Positions 19,645-31,213 of a DNA stretch of 64,000 bases are shown in pieces. The DNA is from Arabiibacter massiliensis (GTDB taxonomy: Bacteria > Actinomycetota > Coriobacteriia > Coriobacteriales > Eggerthellaceae): positions 62,001 to 126,000 of the forward strand of contig NZ_LT827021.1 of assembly GCF_900169505.1 (NCBI RefSeq), read 5' to 3'. A program made the translations under genes and the position numbers. Under the pieces are notes generated by a model that had not been told where the DNA came from, ran no database searches, and saw only the letters and a program-made list of their open reading frames with translations. The first letter of the stretch is position 1, and the number at the start of each line of letters is the position of its first letter.

Positions 19645-20279
19645 AGGGCGACGAGGCGCTGTCCCGGGAGTTCTACGAGGCGCGCGAGCGCGACCTCGCG
19701 CAGAGGCTCGGCCGCCGGCGCTTCGAGCATACGCTCGGCGTGGCGGATATGGCCGCGCGCCTGGCGCGGCTCTACGGGGTGGACGAGCGCAAGGCGCGGC
19801 TGGCGGGCCTTCTGCACGACTGGGACAAGAGCTACGACGACGAGGGCATCCGCGCGCGCGTGCGCGAGCTGGGATTGGCGAGTGACCCCTACGTGTTCGA
19901 GGAGATGCCCCAGCTGCTGCACGGGCCCACGGCGGCGGCCGCGCTCGCCCGCGCGTTCCCGTGCCTGCCGCGCGACGTGGTGCAGGCCATCGAGCGCCAC
20001 ACGGCGGGTGCGGTGGGCATGACCGACCTCGATATGGTCGTGTACGTGGCCGACGCGCTGGAGCCGGGGCGCGACTACTCGGGCCTCGACGAGATACGGG
20101 CCCTCGCGGGCCAGGTGCCGCTCGAGGAGCTGTACCTGGCGACGTTTCGGCAGGTGTTCATGAACCTGGTGGAGCGGCGCAAGCGCATCCATCCGCAAAG
20201 CATCGAGATATGGAACCATTACCTGGCCCGCGCGAGGAACGCGGCGGGCGGCAAGGAAGAATCGAAAGGAACAGCGTGA
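19641..20279 (+). CDS. yqeK: HD-domain hydrolase YqeK (bis(5'-nucleosyl)-tetraphosphatase, symmetrical)
   Basis: A 212-residue HD-superfamily protein. Metal ligands are visible in RRFEHTLGVADMA, AGLLHDWDKSYDD, LLHGPTAAA and IERHTAGAVGMTDLD. Family members split diadenosine tetraphosphate. ATG 19641 overlaps nadD (ATGA), and its stop overlaps the GTG of rsfS. The nadD-yqeK-rsfS order is widely conserved in Gram-positive bacteria. Confidence 0.9.
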   Translation: MKGDEALSREFYEARERDLAQRLGRRRFEHTLGVADMAARLARLYGVDERKARLAGLLHDWDKSYDDEGIRARVRELGLASDPYVFEEMPQLLHGPTAAAALARAFPCLPRDVVQAIERHTAGAVGMTDLDMVVYVADALEPGRDYSGLDEIRALAGQVPLEELYLATFRQVFMNLVERRKRIHPQSIEIWNHYLARARNAAGGKEESKGTA

Positions 20280-20713
20280 GCGAACCGAAGAACAAGCAGG
20301 ACGAGACGACTTCCCGGGAGCGCGCCCTCATCGCGGCGCGCGCGGCCGACGGGAAGAAGGCCACCGACATCATGGTGCAGGAGGTGCGCGACCTCATCGG
20401 CGTGACGGACTACTTCGTCATCGCCACGGCGGCGAACAACCGCCAGGTGGAGGCCATCGTCGATGAGATCGAGGAGGCCGAGCGCGAGCAGGGAGGTTGC
20501 AAGCCGCTGCACCGCGAGGGCACCCAGGACGGCACATGGTCGCTTCTGGACTACGGCGATATCGTCGTGCACGTGTTCCAGCCCGAGACGCGCGAGTACT
20601 ACCGCCTCGAGGCGCTGTGGAACGACGCGCCGGTCATCGACCTGGCGGCGGAGGCCGGCCTCACCGAGCTCGAGTACTCCGACCGCATCGCGAAGCTGCT
20701 CGGCCGCGCCTGA
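20276..20713 (+). CDS. rsfS: Ribosomal silencing factor RsfS
   Basis: A 145-residue RsfS/Iojap protein that binds L14 and keeps ribosomal subunits apart in starvation. Typical stretches are KKATDIMVQEVRDLIGVTDYFVIATA, NNRQVEAIVDEIEE, EGTQDGTWSLLDYGDIVVHVF and YYRLEALW. The start is GTG 20276, overlapping yqeK by 4 nt. It ends the long operon and is followed by a terminator. Confidence 0.94.
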   Translation: MSEPKNKQDETTSRERALIAARAADGKKATDIMVQEVRDLIGVTDYFVIATAANNRQVEAIVDEIEEAEREQGGCKPLHREGTQDGTWSLLDYGDIVVHVFQPETREYYRLEALWNDAPVIDLAAEAGLTELEYSDRIAKLLGRA

Positions 20714-20743
20714 GTCCTCCGCCGGGCAAAAGCACGTAAAGGC

Positions 20744-20771
20744 GACGGGGCTTCGGCCCCGTCTTGCTTTT
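20744..20771 (+). terminator. Rho-independent terminator after rsfS
   Basis: GACGGGGC, TTCG tetraloop, GCCCCGTC, then TTGCTTTT: 8-bp perfect stem with a stable UUCG-type loop and T-run. Confidence 0.85.
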
Positions 20772-20799
20772 CATCAGGCGTTTCTCTTATGTGCTTGAA

Positions 20800-20933
20800 T
20801 TCCGCTGGATCCGCGCTGGAACGGCGCTTGATCCGCGCTTGATTCCGGCTGGAACCGCGTCGGATCCACGCTGGAAGCGCGCGCGTTTCCGCTGGATCGC
20901 GGTCATCGATCCGCTGGATCCCCGCTGCTAAGC
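20800..20933. repeat. Degenerate short tandem repeats upstream of the HigBA-like module
   Basis: About ten imperfect units of ~10-13 bases built on CGCTGGATCCG / CGCTGGAAC / CGCTTGATCC run head to tail between the rsfS terminator and the toxin promoter. No convincing protein is encoded. GATCC cores recur at irregular spacing. Purpose unknown. Confidence 0.5.
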
Positions 20934-20958
20934 TGTTCTCCGTCGAGTGTGGTTCTGC

Positions 20959-20991
20959 TTGACAGGGGGAATTGTATCCCATAAGATACAA
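20959..20991 (+). promoter_or_regulatory. Promoter and operator of the HigBA-like module
   Basis: TTGACA (20959-20964), 17 bases, TAAGAT (20982-20987). A perfect inverted repeat TTGTATC-6 nt-GATACAA (20972-20991) covers the -10. Type II toxin-antitoxin operons are normally autorepressed, so this is the likely binding site of the antitoxin or the complex. Confidence 0.7.
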
Positions 20992-21001
20992 AGGAGCGAG
21001 G

Positions 21002-21328
21002 ATGGAAGTGCCTGAGTTGGAAGTGCGAAAGACGTCGCTTTTCGAGCGATGGATGCGCAGGATGAAGGACGTCGAAGCCCGAACCCTTGTGGCTATGCGT
21101 ATCCGCCGCTTGCAATTCGGCCATTTCGGCGATGTCAGAGGAGTGGGCGAGGGCGTGTTCGAACTACGGGTTGACCATGGGCCCGGATATCGTATATACG
21201 GAATCCGGCAGGGGGATCGCGTGATCCTGCTCCTCTGCGGCGGCGACAAAGGATCTCAGGCGCAGGATGTCGCGCGGGCGAAAAGGATGGCAGCTAGTAT
21301 ACGGCGCGAAGGAGGATTCGATGCGTAA
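21002..21328 (+). CDS. RelE/ParE-superfamily toxin (HigB-like, COG3657 type)
   Basis: A 108-residue basic protein. TSLFERWMRRMKDVEARTLVAMRIRRL and ELRVDHGPGYRIYGIRQGDRVILLLCGGDKGSQAQDVARAKRMA follow the pattern of the phage-derived Gp49/HigB-like addiction-module killer proteins, which cut mRNA at the ribosome. ATG 21002 has AAGGAG 5 nt upstream; upstream codons in frame lack a site. Toxin first, antitoxin second is the HigBA order. It overlaps the antitoxin gene by 8 nt. Confidence 0.85.
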   Translation: MEVPELEVRKTSLFERWMRRMKDVEARTLVAMRIRRLQFGHFGDVRGVGEGVFELRVDHGPGYRIYGIRQGDRVILLLCGGDKGSQAQDVARAKRMAASIRREGGFDA

Positions 21329-21629
21329 TCCCTTTAGAAGGCCGATCGAGATTAGCGAATTTCATGTGGAGGACTACCTCGACACGGACGAAACGATAGC
21401 GGCCTACCTCACTGCCGCGCTCGAGGAGAACGACCCGGAGTTCTTCCAGGTGGCGCTCAAAGATGTAGCGAAAGCTCGCGGGGGGATGGCGCAGGTGGCA
21501 GAGGCGGCGGGGGTCGGACGCGAGAGCCTGTACAAGTCGCTCTCGGCCGACGGCAACCCCCGCTTCGGCACCATCGTGGACGTGCTGGCCGCGCTCGGCT
21601 TCAAGCTGGAGGTCGTCCCCAGCCCGTAG
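21321..21629 (+). CDS. Addiction-module antitoxin (HigA-like, COG3636 type)
   Basis: A 102-residue protein. EISEFHVEDYLDTDETIAAYLTAALEENDPEFFQVALKDVAKARGGMAQVAEAAGVGRESLYKSLS is the typical antidote protein with a C-terminal helix-turn-helix (residues ~55-85) and a GNPRFGTIVDVLAALGFKLEV tail. ATG 21321 follows GAAGGAGG. It should neutralise the preceding toxin and bind the palindrome at 20972-20991. It converges with asnB, with 11 bases between stops. Confidence 0.87.
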   Translation: MRNPFRRPIEISEFHVEDYLDTDETIAAYLTAALEENDPEFFQVALKDVAKARGGMAQVAEAAGVGRESLYKSLSADGNPRFGTIVDVLAALGFKLEVVPSP

Positions 21630-21640
21630 CCGCGCAGCCC

Positions 21641-23623
21641 CTACGCCTGCGGCTTCTCCGGGGCCTTCTGATCCACGAAGTAGATCTGGTACCACATGAG
21701 GAACATGTAGACGATCCAGATCTTGCGGGAGCGGTCGGCGCCGGCTTTGTGCTCGTCGAGCAGGCGCACGAGCTCGCCGGTGTCGAAGAACCGCTCCGCG
21801 ACCTCTCCCGTGAACCAGCGCTTGATCTCGTCGTAGTAGCGGTCCTGCCGCAGCCAGTTCACCACGGGCACGGGGAAGCCGAGCTTCTCCTTCTGCGCCC
21901 AGTCCTTCGGGATGGCGCGCTCGGCGGCCTCGCGCAGCGTGAGCTTCGTCTGCTCGCCATCGGCCTTGAGGCGCGTGGGGATGGTGGCCGACACCTCGAA
22001 TACGCGCTTGTCCAAGAACGGCACGCGGCTCTCGAGCGAGTGCGCCATCGACATCTTGTCGGTCTTCAAGAGGATGTCGCCCACGAGCCAGAAGAACAGG
22101 TCGACGTACTGCATGCGCGTGGTGTCGTCGAGGCCCGCGACCTCGGCGTACGCCGGTGCGATGAGCTCCTGGGGCAGGGCAGGCCGCGCCGTGCCCGCCG
22201 CGCGCTTGCCGGCCCGCAGGCGCTCGCGCTCCTCGGGGCTGAACGCCACGCCGTTCGCGTTGGTGTAGTACCAGTCCTCGGGCCGCTCGCTTGCGCGCTC
22301 GAGGTAGTTCGCGCCGCGCACCCCGAGCGCCCGGGCCGCCTTCGACGCGCCGCGCAGCAGGCCCTTCGGCACCCATGACAGCTTGGCGTTCGCGAACGGC
22401 GTCTGGTAGATGCGGTAGCCGCCGAAGAACTCGTCGGCGCCCTCGCCGGAGAGCACGGCTTTCACCTGCTTTGCCGCAATCTGGTCGACGAAGTAGAGCG
22501 CCACGGCGCTGGGGTCGGCCGAGGGCTCGTCCATGTGCCACTGCACACGGGGCAGGCTCGCCCAGTACTCCTCCTCGCCGATGTGCTTGGAGCTGTTCGC
22601 GATGTGCAGCTCGTCGGCCAGCTCGCGCGCCCAGGTTATCTCGTCGCGCTCGCCCTCGTATTCGGCGAAGCCCACGGTGAACGTCTTGATGGCGGGGTTC
22701 TCCTTGGCCAGGCACGCGGCCATATAGCTGGAGTCGATGCCGCTCGACAGAAACGAGCCCACCTCCACGTCGGCCACGTTGTGGTAGCGCACGCTCTCGC
22801 GCATGGCGGCGTCGATGGCTTCCACGGTGTCCTCGCGGCTGCGGGCCTCGTCGAAGGCGTACTCCGGCCGCCAGTAGCGGCGCGTCTCGGTCGAGCCGTC
22901 GGCGCGCACGGTCATGCAGTGCGCGGGCGGCAGCTTGAAGATTCCCTTGAAGAACGTCTCATCGAGCGCCGAGAACTGGAAGCACAGGTACTGCTCGAGC
23001 GCCTCCTCGTTGAGCGCGCGCTCGTAGGCAGGGTGCTCGAGGATGCATTTGATCTCGGACGCGAAGATGAACTGCGGGCCGGCGTCGCCGCCCTGCACCG
23101 TGTAGTAGAACGGCTTGATGCCGAAGAAGTCGCGCGCGCAGAAGAGCTCGCGGGCCGCGCGGTTCCAGATGGCGAACGCGAACATGCCGCGCAAGCGGTC
23201 GAGCACGCCTTCGCCCCAGGCCAGATAGCCCGTGAGCAGCACCTCGGTGTCGGAATTCGTCTCGAACGCCCACCCTTGCGCCTCGAGCTCTGCGCGCAGG
23301 TCGCGGTAGTTGTAGATTTCGCCGTTGAACACGATGGCGAAGTCGCCCTTGGCGGCCGCGGCCTCGGGCCCCGCGATGGGGGAGCCGTCGTCCGCGAGCG
23401 CAGGCGAGGTGATGGCGGAGGCGTGCTCGCCGGTGGCGCGCACCATGGGCTGGTTGCCGCCCGCCAGGTCGATGAGCGAGAGCCTCCGGTGCCCGAGCGC
23501 GACGCCGCTGTCAAGGTAGCGCCCCTCGCCGTCGGGCCCGCGGTGCGCCATCACGTCGCACATGGCCTTCAGGACGGGCAGGTCGGCCTCGGTGGCCCCG
23601 GTGAATCCGCAAATGCCGCACAT
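21641..23623 (-). CDS. asnB: Asparagine synthase (glutamine-hydrolysing)
   Basis: A 660-residue two-domain enzyme that makes asparagine from aspartate, ATP and glutamine. Processing to Met-Cys exposes the N-terminal nucleophile (MCGICGFTG). The glutaminase domain (1-~230) holds GHRRLSLIDLAGGNQPM and FNGEIYNYRDLR. The synthetase domain has the pyrophosphate loop SFLSSGIDSSYMA and later LSGEGADEFFGGYR. The start is ATG 23623 with AAGGAG 8 nt upstream; an in-frame extension upstream is not supported. It is a single gene, transcribed against its neighbours. Confidence 0.95.
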   Translation of the reverse strand: MCGICGFTGATEADLPVLKAMCDVMAHRGPDGEGRYLDSGVALGHRRLSLIDLAGGNQPMVRATGEHASAITSPALADDGSPIAGPEAAAAKGDFAIVFNGEIYNYRDLRAELEAQGWAFETNSDTEVLLTGYLAWGEGVLDRLRGMFAFAIWNRAARELFCARDFFGIKPFYYTVQGGDAGPQFIFASEIKCILEHPAYERALNEEALEQYLCFQFSALDETFFKGIFKLPPAHCMTVRADGSTETRRYWRPEYAFDEARSREDTVEAIDAAMRESVRYHNVADVEVGSFLSSGIDSSYMAACLAKENPAIKTFTVGFAEYEGERDEITWARELADELHIANSSKHIGEEEYWASLPRVQWHMDEPSADPSAVALYFVDQIAAKQVKAVLSGEGADEFFGGYRIYQTPFANAKLSWVPKGLLRGASKAARALGVRGANYLERASERPEDWYYTNANGVAFSPEERERLRAGKRAAGTARPALPQELIAPAYAEVAGLDDTTRMQYVDLFFWLVGDILLKTDKMSMAHSLESRVPFLDKRVFEVSATIPTRLKADGEQTKLTLREAAERAIPKDWAQKEKLGFPVPVVNWLRQDRYYDEIKRWFTGEVAERFFDTGELVRLLDEHKAGADRSRKIWIVYMFLMWYQIYFVDQKAPEKPQA

Positions 23624-23871
23624 GGGCAGTTCTCCTTCTCGCGTGGTCTGCCGACCATGATAGAGGAAACCCCGCCGCCGCCCAAGCGCCTCAACCAAGA
23701 CCGCAGATTTCGAAGGGGCCTCGGGCCAGGCGCCGTCGGCCTCTTCCTTAAAAGATGTGTAAAAAGGTCAAAGTCGAACCGATGTCGGCTTGCGAAGCGG
23801 ATGCGCTGGTGGTACGGTGGATGCCCTTTCAGGCCGTCACGCCTTTCTCCTCATAGATAGGAGTGATAGCC

Positions 23872-26451
23872 ATGCCCGATTACCTTGCCAAAGCGTCATG
23901 CCGCGGCCGTCGGCCCCAGAACCTGGCCTCCCGACGCCTCTTCCCGCGCCCCGATCTCATCGCGCGCCTCCTGAGGGAGCGCCACGTGGCGCGCTTCGTC
24001 GTCGCGCCCGGCGGCTACGGAAAGACGGCGCTCGCGCTCATGTACGCCGACACGGTGTTCCACTTCGAGCACGTGTTCTGGCTCGACGGCAAGAGCCCCT
24101 GCTTCCTGCGCGACCTCGATCGCGGCATCGTGGGAAGCACCCTTCTGGAGAGCGATCCGATGCCGTTCCTCGCCGTGCTCGAGGACGTGCCGCCGCTCGA
24201 TCCCGAGCGGCTCGAGCGCCTGTCCGCCGACATGGACCTCATGCTCGACCGGGGGTGCGAGGTGCTCGTCACCTGCGTGCCCACCTGCGACGCGTTCGCC
24301 CGCCATCGCGACCGCGTCAAGCTCTCGGCGGCCGACCTGCTGCTGGCCGACGACGAGATCGACGCGCCGCGCACGGAGGCCGAGCGCGCCTCCGCCCCGG
24401 CCAGCGCCATCGCGCGTTCCGAGCGCGCGGCGGGCCTCGTGTGGAGGGAGCAGGGCGGTGCGGGGTTCCTCGAAGGGGCTCTGCGCGAGGAGCTGCCGAG
24501 CGACCTTCTGCTCCCGATGCTCGCCATGCTCGTGCTCGGGGAGGGCTCCTTCGCCGACATCGCCGTCTTCGGCCCCTTCGAGGCCGACCAGGCCGAGTTC
24601 TTCGCTGGGCAGTACCCCCATCTCGGCGTGGACGTGCTGAGCGGGCGCTTCAGCACGGCGCGCTTCGAGGTGGAGGAGATCGCCCGCGCGTTCTCGCCGA
24701 AGCTCGACCTTCTGGCCAGGCGCTCGCCGTTTCCCGGCCGCGACGCGCTCGTGACGCGGATGGCCGATGCCCTCATGGCCCGCGGACGCCCCGAGCGGGC
24801 GTGCGCGACGGCGTGCGGGCTCGGCTCGCGCGCGGCGTGCGCCGCCTGGCTCGCCGATCGCGGCACGGAGCTGCTCGAGGCGGCCTGCGTCATGCCCGCG
24901 TGCGAGGCCTACCGCGCCCTGGGCGGCGAGACGGCCGGGCGGGGCCCGCGTCTCGACGTGGACGAGGCATGCCGGAGGGCCGCCTTGGGGGACGGCCCCT
25001 CGGCCTGCTCGGCCGCGCGGCGCGTGGCGGGCAACCCGTCGGCGGCCAAGGAGGAGCGGGCCGTGGCCGCGCTCGTGCTGGCCTCCTGCGCCGAGGGCCG
25101 TGAGCGGCGGCGTGCGTGCGACGTCGTCGCCTCCCTCGCTCGGAGCGCCGGCGGGCCCGCGCGCGGCGAGGCGGAGGAGTGGATGCCGCCCGCCGTGGTT
25201 CGCACGGCGCTCGACTCCTCCTGCGAGAAGGGCGCCGAGACGTGGCTGGCCTGGTACGAAGGTGGCGCGAGGGGCCCGGCCGTCGCGCAGGCCGCCGCCT
25301 GGGTGCTCGATCGCGCGGCGGAGGATCCCCGGTTTTCCGGCCGCGGGTTCGCGGGCGAGGAGGCGGTGGAGCGCGTCGCGTCCATCGTGCGCTCGCGCGT
25401 CTCGCGTGCCGCAAGCATCCGCATGGGCCTGCTCGACGCCGTGGCGGGAACCGCGCTCGAGCACGCATGCGAGAGCGGCGCCGTATCGTCGCCGACGCTT
25501 GACACCCGCGCGGCGCACGCGGTCCACGGCATGGAGATGGCGCTGTTCAAACAGCGCGTGGCTCTCGCGCGCCTGGACCGGCAGCGCTCCGAGATCCGCC
25601 GCTCCTTCGCAGCGACGCACCCGGACGCCCGATGGGGCGATTCGGCCGACGCCGGTCTGCCCGCCGTCTCCGCATCGGAGCCGCTGCTCACCGTCAACCT
25701 GTTCGGCGGGCTGGACGTGCGCATCGGCGACGAGCCGGTGGACGCGGTCAAGTTCAGGCGGCAGAAGGTGAAGACGCTGCTCGCGCTGCTCGTGCTCAAC
25801 CGCGGCAAGGAGTTCTCGCGCGACAAGCTGGTGAGCATCCTGTGGCCCGACAGCGAGCTTGCGGCGGCTCGGAAGAACTTCTATAGCATCTGGTCGATGC
25901 TGCGTCGCGCGCTCACCGCGCCCGACGGCTCCTGCCCCTATCTCATCCGCCAGCAGAACGGGCTTCGGCTCGATGCGCGCCTGCTGTCCACCGACGTGAC
26001 GCAGCTCGAGGGGGTGTGCCGCACGCTTCTGTTCGAGCAGCCGGGCTATGGCGGATGGGCGCAGCTGTTCGCCCAGGTGAACGAGAAGTTCTCGGAGGAC
26101 CTCCTGCCGAGCGAGGACGACAACGGCGCCATCGCGGCGATGCGCGCGGACTACCGCAACCGCCTCGTCGACGCCCTCGTCGGCGCCTCGACGCGCCTCG
26201 TGGCGGCCGGCGAGGCGCAGGAGGGGCTCTGGTTCGCGCGCGCCGCCCTTCAGCGCGACCGCATGCGCGAGGACGCCTACACCACCCTCATGCGCGCCCA
26301 GATCGCAGCCGGGCAGCGCACCGCCGCGCTCGACACGTACTTCTCGTGCCGGCGCTTCCTCGCCGACGAGCTCGGCATAGACCCCTCGCTCGAGACGATG
26401 GAGCTCTACCGCAGCATCATCGAGACGGAGGCGGTGCTGGAGGACTACTAG
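23872..26451 (+). CDS. Large SARP/BTAD-type transcriptional regulator with NTPase-like N-terminus
   Basis: An 859-residue protein. The N-terminal part carries a P-loop (VVAPGGYGKTALALMYADTVF, residues ~43-63) as in LuxR/MalT-type STAND regulators, followed by an alanine/arginine-rich helical middle. From residue ~605, LLTVNLFGGLDVRIGDEPVDAVKFRRQK starts an OmpR-like SARP DNA-binding domain, followed by a BTAD helical domain (GLWFARAALQRDRMREDAYTTLMRAQ, DELGIDPSLETMELYRSI). The start is ATG 23872 with AGGAG 8 nt upstream. No operon partner and no evident target are nearby. Such STAND-SARP genes are abundant in Coriobacteriia. Confidence 0.8.
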   Translation: MPDYLAKASCRGRRPQNLASRRLFPRPDLIARLLRERHVARFVVAPGGYGKTALALMYADTVFHFEHVFWLDGKSPCFLRDLDRGIVGSTLLESDPMPFLAVLEDVPPLDPERLERLSADMDLMLDRGCEVLVTCVPTCDAFARHRDRVKLSAADLLLADDEIDAPRTEAERASAPASAIARSERAAGLVWREQGGAGFLEGALREELPSDLLLPMLAMLVLGEGSFADIAVFGPFEADQAEFFAGQYPHLGVDVLSGRFSTARFEVEEIARAFSPKLDLLARRSPFPGRDALVTRMADALMARGRPERACATACGLGSRAACAAWLADRGTELLEAACVMPACEAYRALGGETAGRGPRLDVDEACRRAALGDGPSACSAARRVAGNPSAAKEERAVAALVLASCAEGRERRRACDVVASLARSAGGPARGEAEEWMPPAVVRTALDSSCEKGAETWLAWYEGGARGPAVAQAAAWVLDRAAEDPRFSGRGFAGEEAVERVASIVRSRVSRAASIRMGLLDAVAGTALEHACESGAVSSPTLDTRAAHAVHGMEMALFKQRVALARLDRQRSEIRRSFAATHPDARWGDSADAGLPAVSASEPLLTVNLFGGLDVRIGDEPVDAVKFRRQKVKTLLALLVLNRGKEFSRDKLVSILWPDSELAAARKNFYSIWSMLRRALTAPDGSCPYLIRQQNGLRLDARLLSTDVTQLEGVCRTLLFEQPGYGGWAQLFAQVNEKFSEDLLPSEDDNGAIAAMRADYRNRLVDALVGASTRLVAAGEAQEGLWFARAALQRDRMREDAYTTLMRAQIAAGQRTAALDTYFSCRRFLADELGIDPSLETMELYRSIIETEAVLEDY

Positions 26452-26501
26452 GACGTGCGCCTTCAAGGTGATCGATATAAACGTTGCGAAAAGGATATAA
26501 T

Positions 26502-26807
26502 ATGAGTATATATTTTATACCAAATGGTGATATACTGCACTTTGAATACGATCCGGCGAAGAGCGCGCGGAACCGCGCCAAGCACGGCATCGACTTCGAG
26601 GACGCGAAGGAGCTGTGGGCTGACGAGAACCTCGTCGAGCTCTCCTCTCCGTATAGCCTTGAGCCGCGATTCCTGGTGCTCGGGATCATGGGCGGAAAGC
26701 ATTGGACGGCTATCGTGACGTATCGAGGGCAAACGGCGAGGATCATCTCGGTTCGCCGCTCCCGCGAAAAGGAGGTTGCGTATTATGACGAAGCAAATCA
26801 GCGCTGA
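26502..26807 (+). CDS. brnT: BrnT-family ribonuclease toxin
   Basis: A 101-residue protein. HFEYDPAKSARNRAKHGIDFEDAKELWADENLVEL and IVTYRGQTARIISVRRSREKEVAYYDEA are the BrnT (DUF497) signature; the fold is RelE-like and cleaves RNA. ATG 26502 has AAGGA 6 nt upstream. It overlaps the antitoxin gene by 23 nt. The N-terminal ten residues are extra relative to the most compact members. Confidence 0.92.
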   Translation: MSIYFIPNGDILHFEYDPAKSARNRAKHGIDFEDAKELWADENLVELSSPYSLEPRFLVLGIMGGKHWTAIVTYRGQTARIISVRRSREKEVAYYDEANQR

Positions 26808-27036
26808 AGAGCTCGATCGCGTGTTCGATGAGGGCGAGGAAGACGTTCTCCAGTACTTCGACACGGACAACCCGAAGCAGCCGAACCTCGGCTCGAAGCG
26901 CGTGAACGTGGACTTCCCGCTGTGGATGGTGAACGCGCTCGACCGCGAGGCGCGGCGCATCGGCGTGGGCCGGCAGGCCGTCATCAAGACGTGGATCGCG
27001 GAGCGGCTCGACGCGGAGGCGCGCAGGAGCGCGTGA
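26785..27036 (+). CDS. brnA: BrnA-family antitoxin
   Basis: An 83-residue partner of BrnT. KRVNVDFPLWMVNALDREARRIGVGRQAVIKTWIAERLD is the C-terminal ribbon-helix-helix DNA-binding segment. The acidic N-terminal half (EELDRVFDEGEEDVLQYFD) should wrap the toxin. ATG 26785 is 9 nt after AAAAGGAGG. BrnA normally represses the brnTA promoter. Confidence 0.9.
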   Translation: MTKQISAEELDRVFDEGEEDVLQYFDTDNPKQPNLGSKRVNVDFPLWMVNALDREARRIGVGRQAVIKTWIAERLDAEARRSA

Positions 27037-27255
27037 GCGCGCGGCGGGCGGGAGAGAGCCGACGGCCCCGCCCGTCTGCCCCCGGCGCCCGCCAGTGCGA
27101 AAAAGGTGTTGAGATTCCCGGCGGCTTCTCGCGCATGAGCAGGTTATGCTAGAGTGATCCCTGCTGTATTCAACCGCGCGAGGATGCCGCGCGCCCCGGA
27201 GCCATCCGGACGCGCGCTTCCCAGGACGCGAGCCACGAAGAAGGATGGCGCATAC

Positions 27256-30060
<2,805 letters not shown>

Positions 30061-30064
30061 GACG

Positions 30065-31159
30065 ATGGCCGAGAGAACCGAGAAGGACCTGGAGGAGGCC
30101 GCGGGCCGCGTCGAGGCGGCGTGCGGCTACCTGCATATCGACGACGTGCGCGCCGAGCTCGAGAAGCTCGACGCCGAGAGCGCCGCGCCCGGCTTCTGGG
30201 ACGACGCCGCGCACGCGCAGGGCGTGTCGAAGCGCGCGAGCGTGCTGCGCGACACCGTGGGGGAATACGAGCAGGCGGCCGCGCTCCTCGACGACGCGCG
30301 CGCCGCGTTCGACCTCGCCTCCGAGGACGAGGCCTTCGCCGAGGAGGCCGACGACGCGCTCGGCCGCCTCGACGCGCTGCTCGACGCGCTCGAGATCAGC
30401 TCGTGGTTCAGCGAGCGCTTCGACTCGGGCGACGCCATCCTCACGGTGAACCCCGGCTCGGGCGGCCTGGAGGCCCAGGACTGGACCGACATGCTCTACC
30501 GCATGTACACGCGCTACGCCGAGAAGCGCGGCTGGAAGGTCACGATCCTCGACGTGGTGCCGGGCGACGGCATCGGGCTCGACAAGGCCACCATCCAGGT
30601 GGAGGGCCGCAACGCCTTCGGCATGCTGAAGAGCGAGAACGGCGTGCACCGCCTCGTGCGCATCAGCCCCACCGACGACAAGAAGCGCCGCCACACCACG
30701 TTCGCCGGCGTGGAGGTGCTGCCCGTTCTGCCCGACGACATCGAGGTGGACCTCAACCCCGCCGACGTGCGCGTGGACGTGTACCGCTCGAGCGGCCCGG
30801 GAGGCCAGTGCGTGAACACCACCGACTCGGCCGTGCGCCTCACCCATATGCCCACCGGCATCGTGGTGACGTGCCAGAACGAGAAGTCGCAGCTGCAGAA
30901 TAAGGAGGCGGCGTTCCGCGTGCTCAAGGCCAAGCTCTACGAGCTGGAGGAGCAGAAGCGCGCCGAGGAGCTCGCGCAGCTGAGGGGCGAGCGCATGGAC
31001 TCCACGTTCGGCAGCCAGATCCGCAACTACGTGCTCTACCCCTACCAGATGGTGAAGGACGTGCGCAGCGGCATCGAGACGGGCAACGTGGAGGCTGTGC
31101 TCGACGGCGATCTGGACGAGTTCGTGATAGGCTATCACCGGTGGCGGGTTTCGCAATAG
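30065..31159 (+). CDS. prfB: Peptide chain release factor 2 (with SPT in place of SPF)
   Basis: A 364-residue class I release factor. The peptidyl-hydrolysis motif is SSGPGGQCVNTTDSAVRLTH. The codon-reading tripeptide that is SPF in RF2 reads S-P-T here (ISPTDDKKRRHTTF, residues 201-203); RF1 has P-x-T at this place. The rest, including AGVEVLPVLPDDIEVDLNPADVRVDVYRSS and CQNEKSQLQNKEAA, is clearly RF2. The frame is continuous from ATG 30065, so the programmed +1 frameshift known in many prfB genes is absent. Confidence 0.93.
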   Translation: MAERTEKDLEEAAGRVEAACGYLHIDDVRAELEKLDAESAAPGFWDDAAHAQGVSKRASVLRDTVGEYEQAAALLDDARAAFDLASEDEAFAEEADDALGRLDALLDALEISSWFSERFDSGDAILTVNPGSGGLEAQDWTDMLYRMYTRYAEKRGWKVTILDVVPGDGIGLDKATIQVEGRNAFGMLKSENGVHRLVRISPTDDKKRRHTTFAGVEVLPVLPDDIEVDLNPADVRVDVYRSSGPGGQCVNTTDSAVRLTHMPTGIVVTCQNEKSQLQNKEAAFRVLKAKLYELEEQKRAEELAQLRGERMDSTFGSQIRNYVLYPYQMVKDVRSGIETGNVEAVLDGDLDEFVIGYHRWRVSQ

Positions 31160-31160
31160 A

Positions 31161-31193
31161 TGTCCCAAACGGGGACAGTCCCCATTTGGGACA
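31161..31193. repeat. 33-bp palindrome, copy 1
   Basis: Arm TGTCCCAAACGGGGAC, one central base, then its complement with one mismatch. It lies between prfB and the transketolase genes. A second copy is at 46323-46355. Likely a REP-type intergenic repeat. Confidence 0.75.
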
Positions 31194-31213
31194 CTCGAGG
31201 AAAGGACTGAGGC

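Noticed and set aside
26496..26501. TATAAT just before brnT as its -10
   Set aside because: It directly touches the ATG; transcription would start inside the gene. It is more likely part of the ribosome-site spacer.
27037..27255. Possible small gene or promoter in the gap before secA
   Set aside because: The in-frame extension of secA has no ribosome site, and no promoter pair at normal spacing could be found.
30065..30180. Programmed +1 frameshift in prfB
   Set aside because: The frame is open from ATG 30065 and no shift site with in-frame TGA is present.
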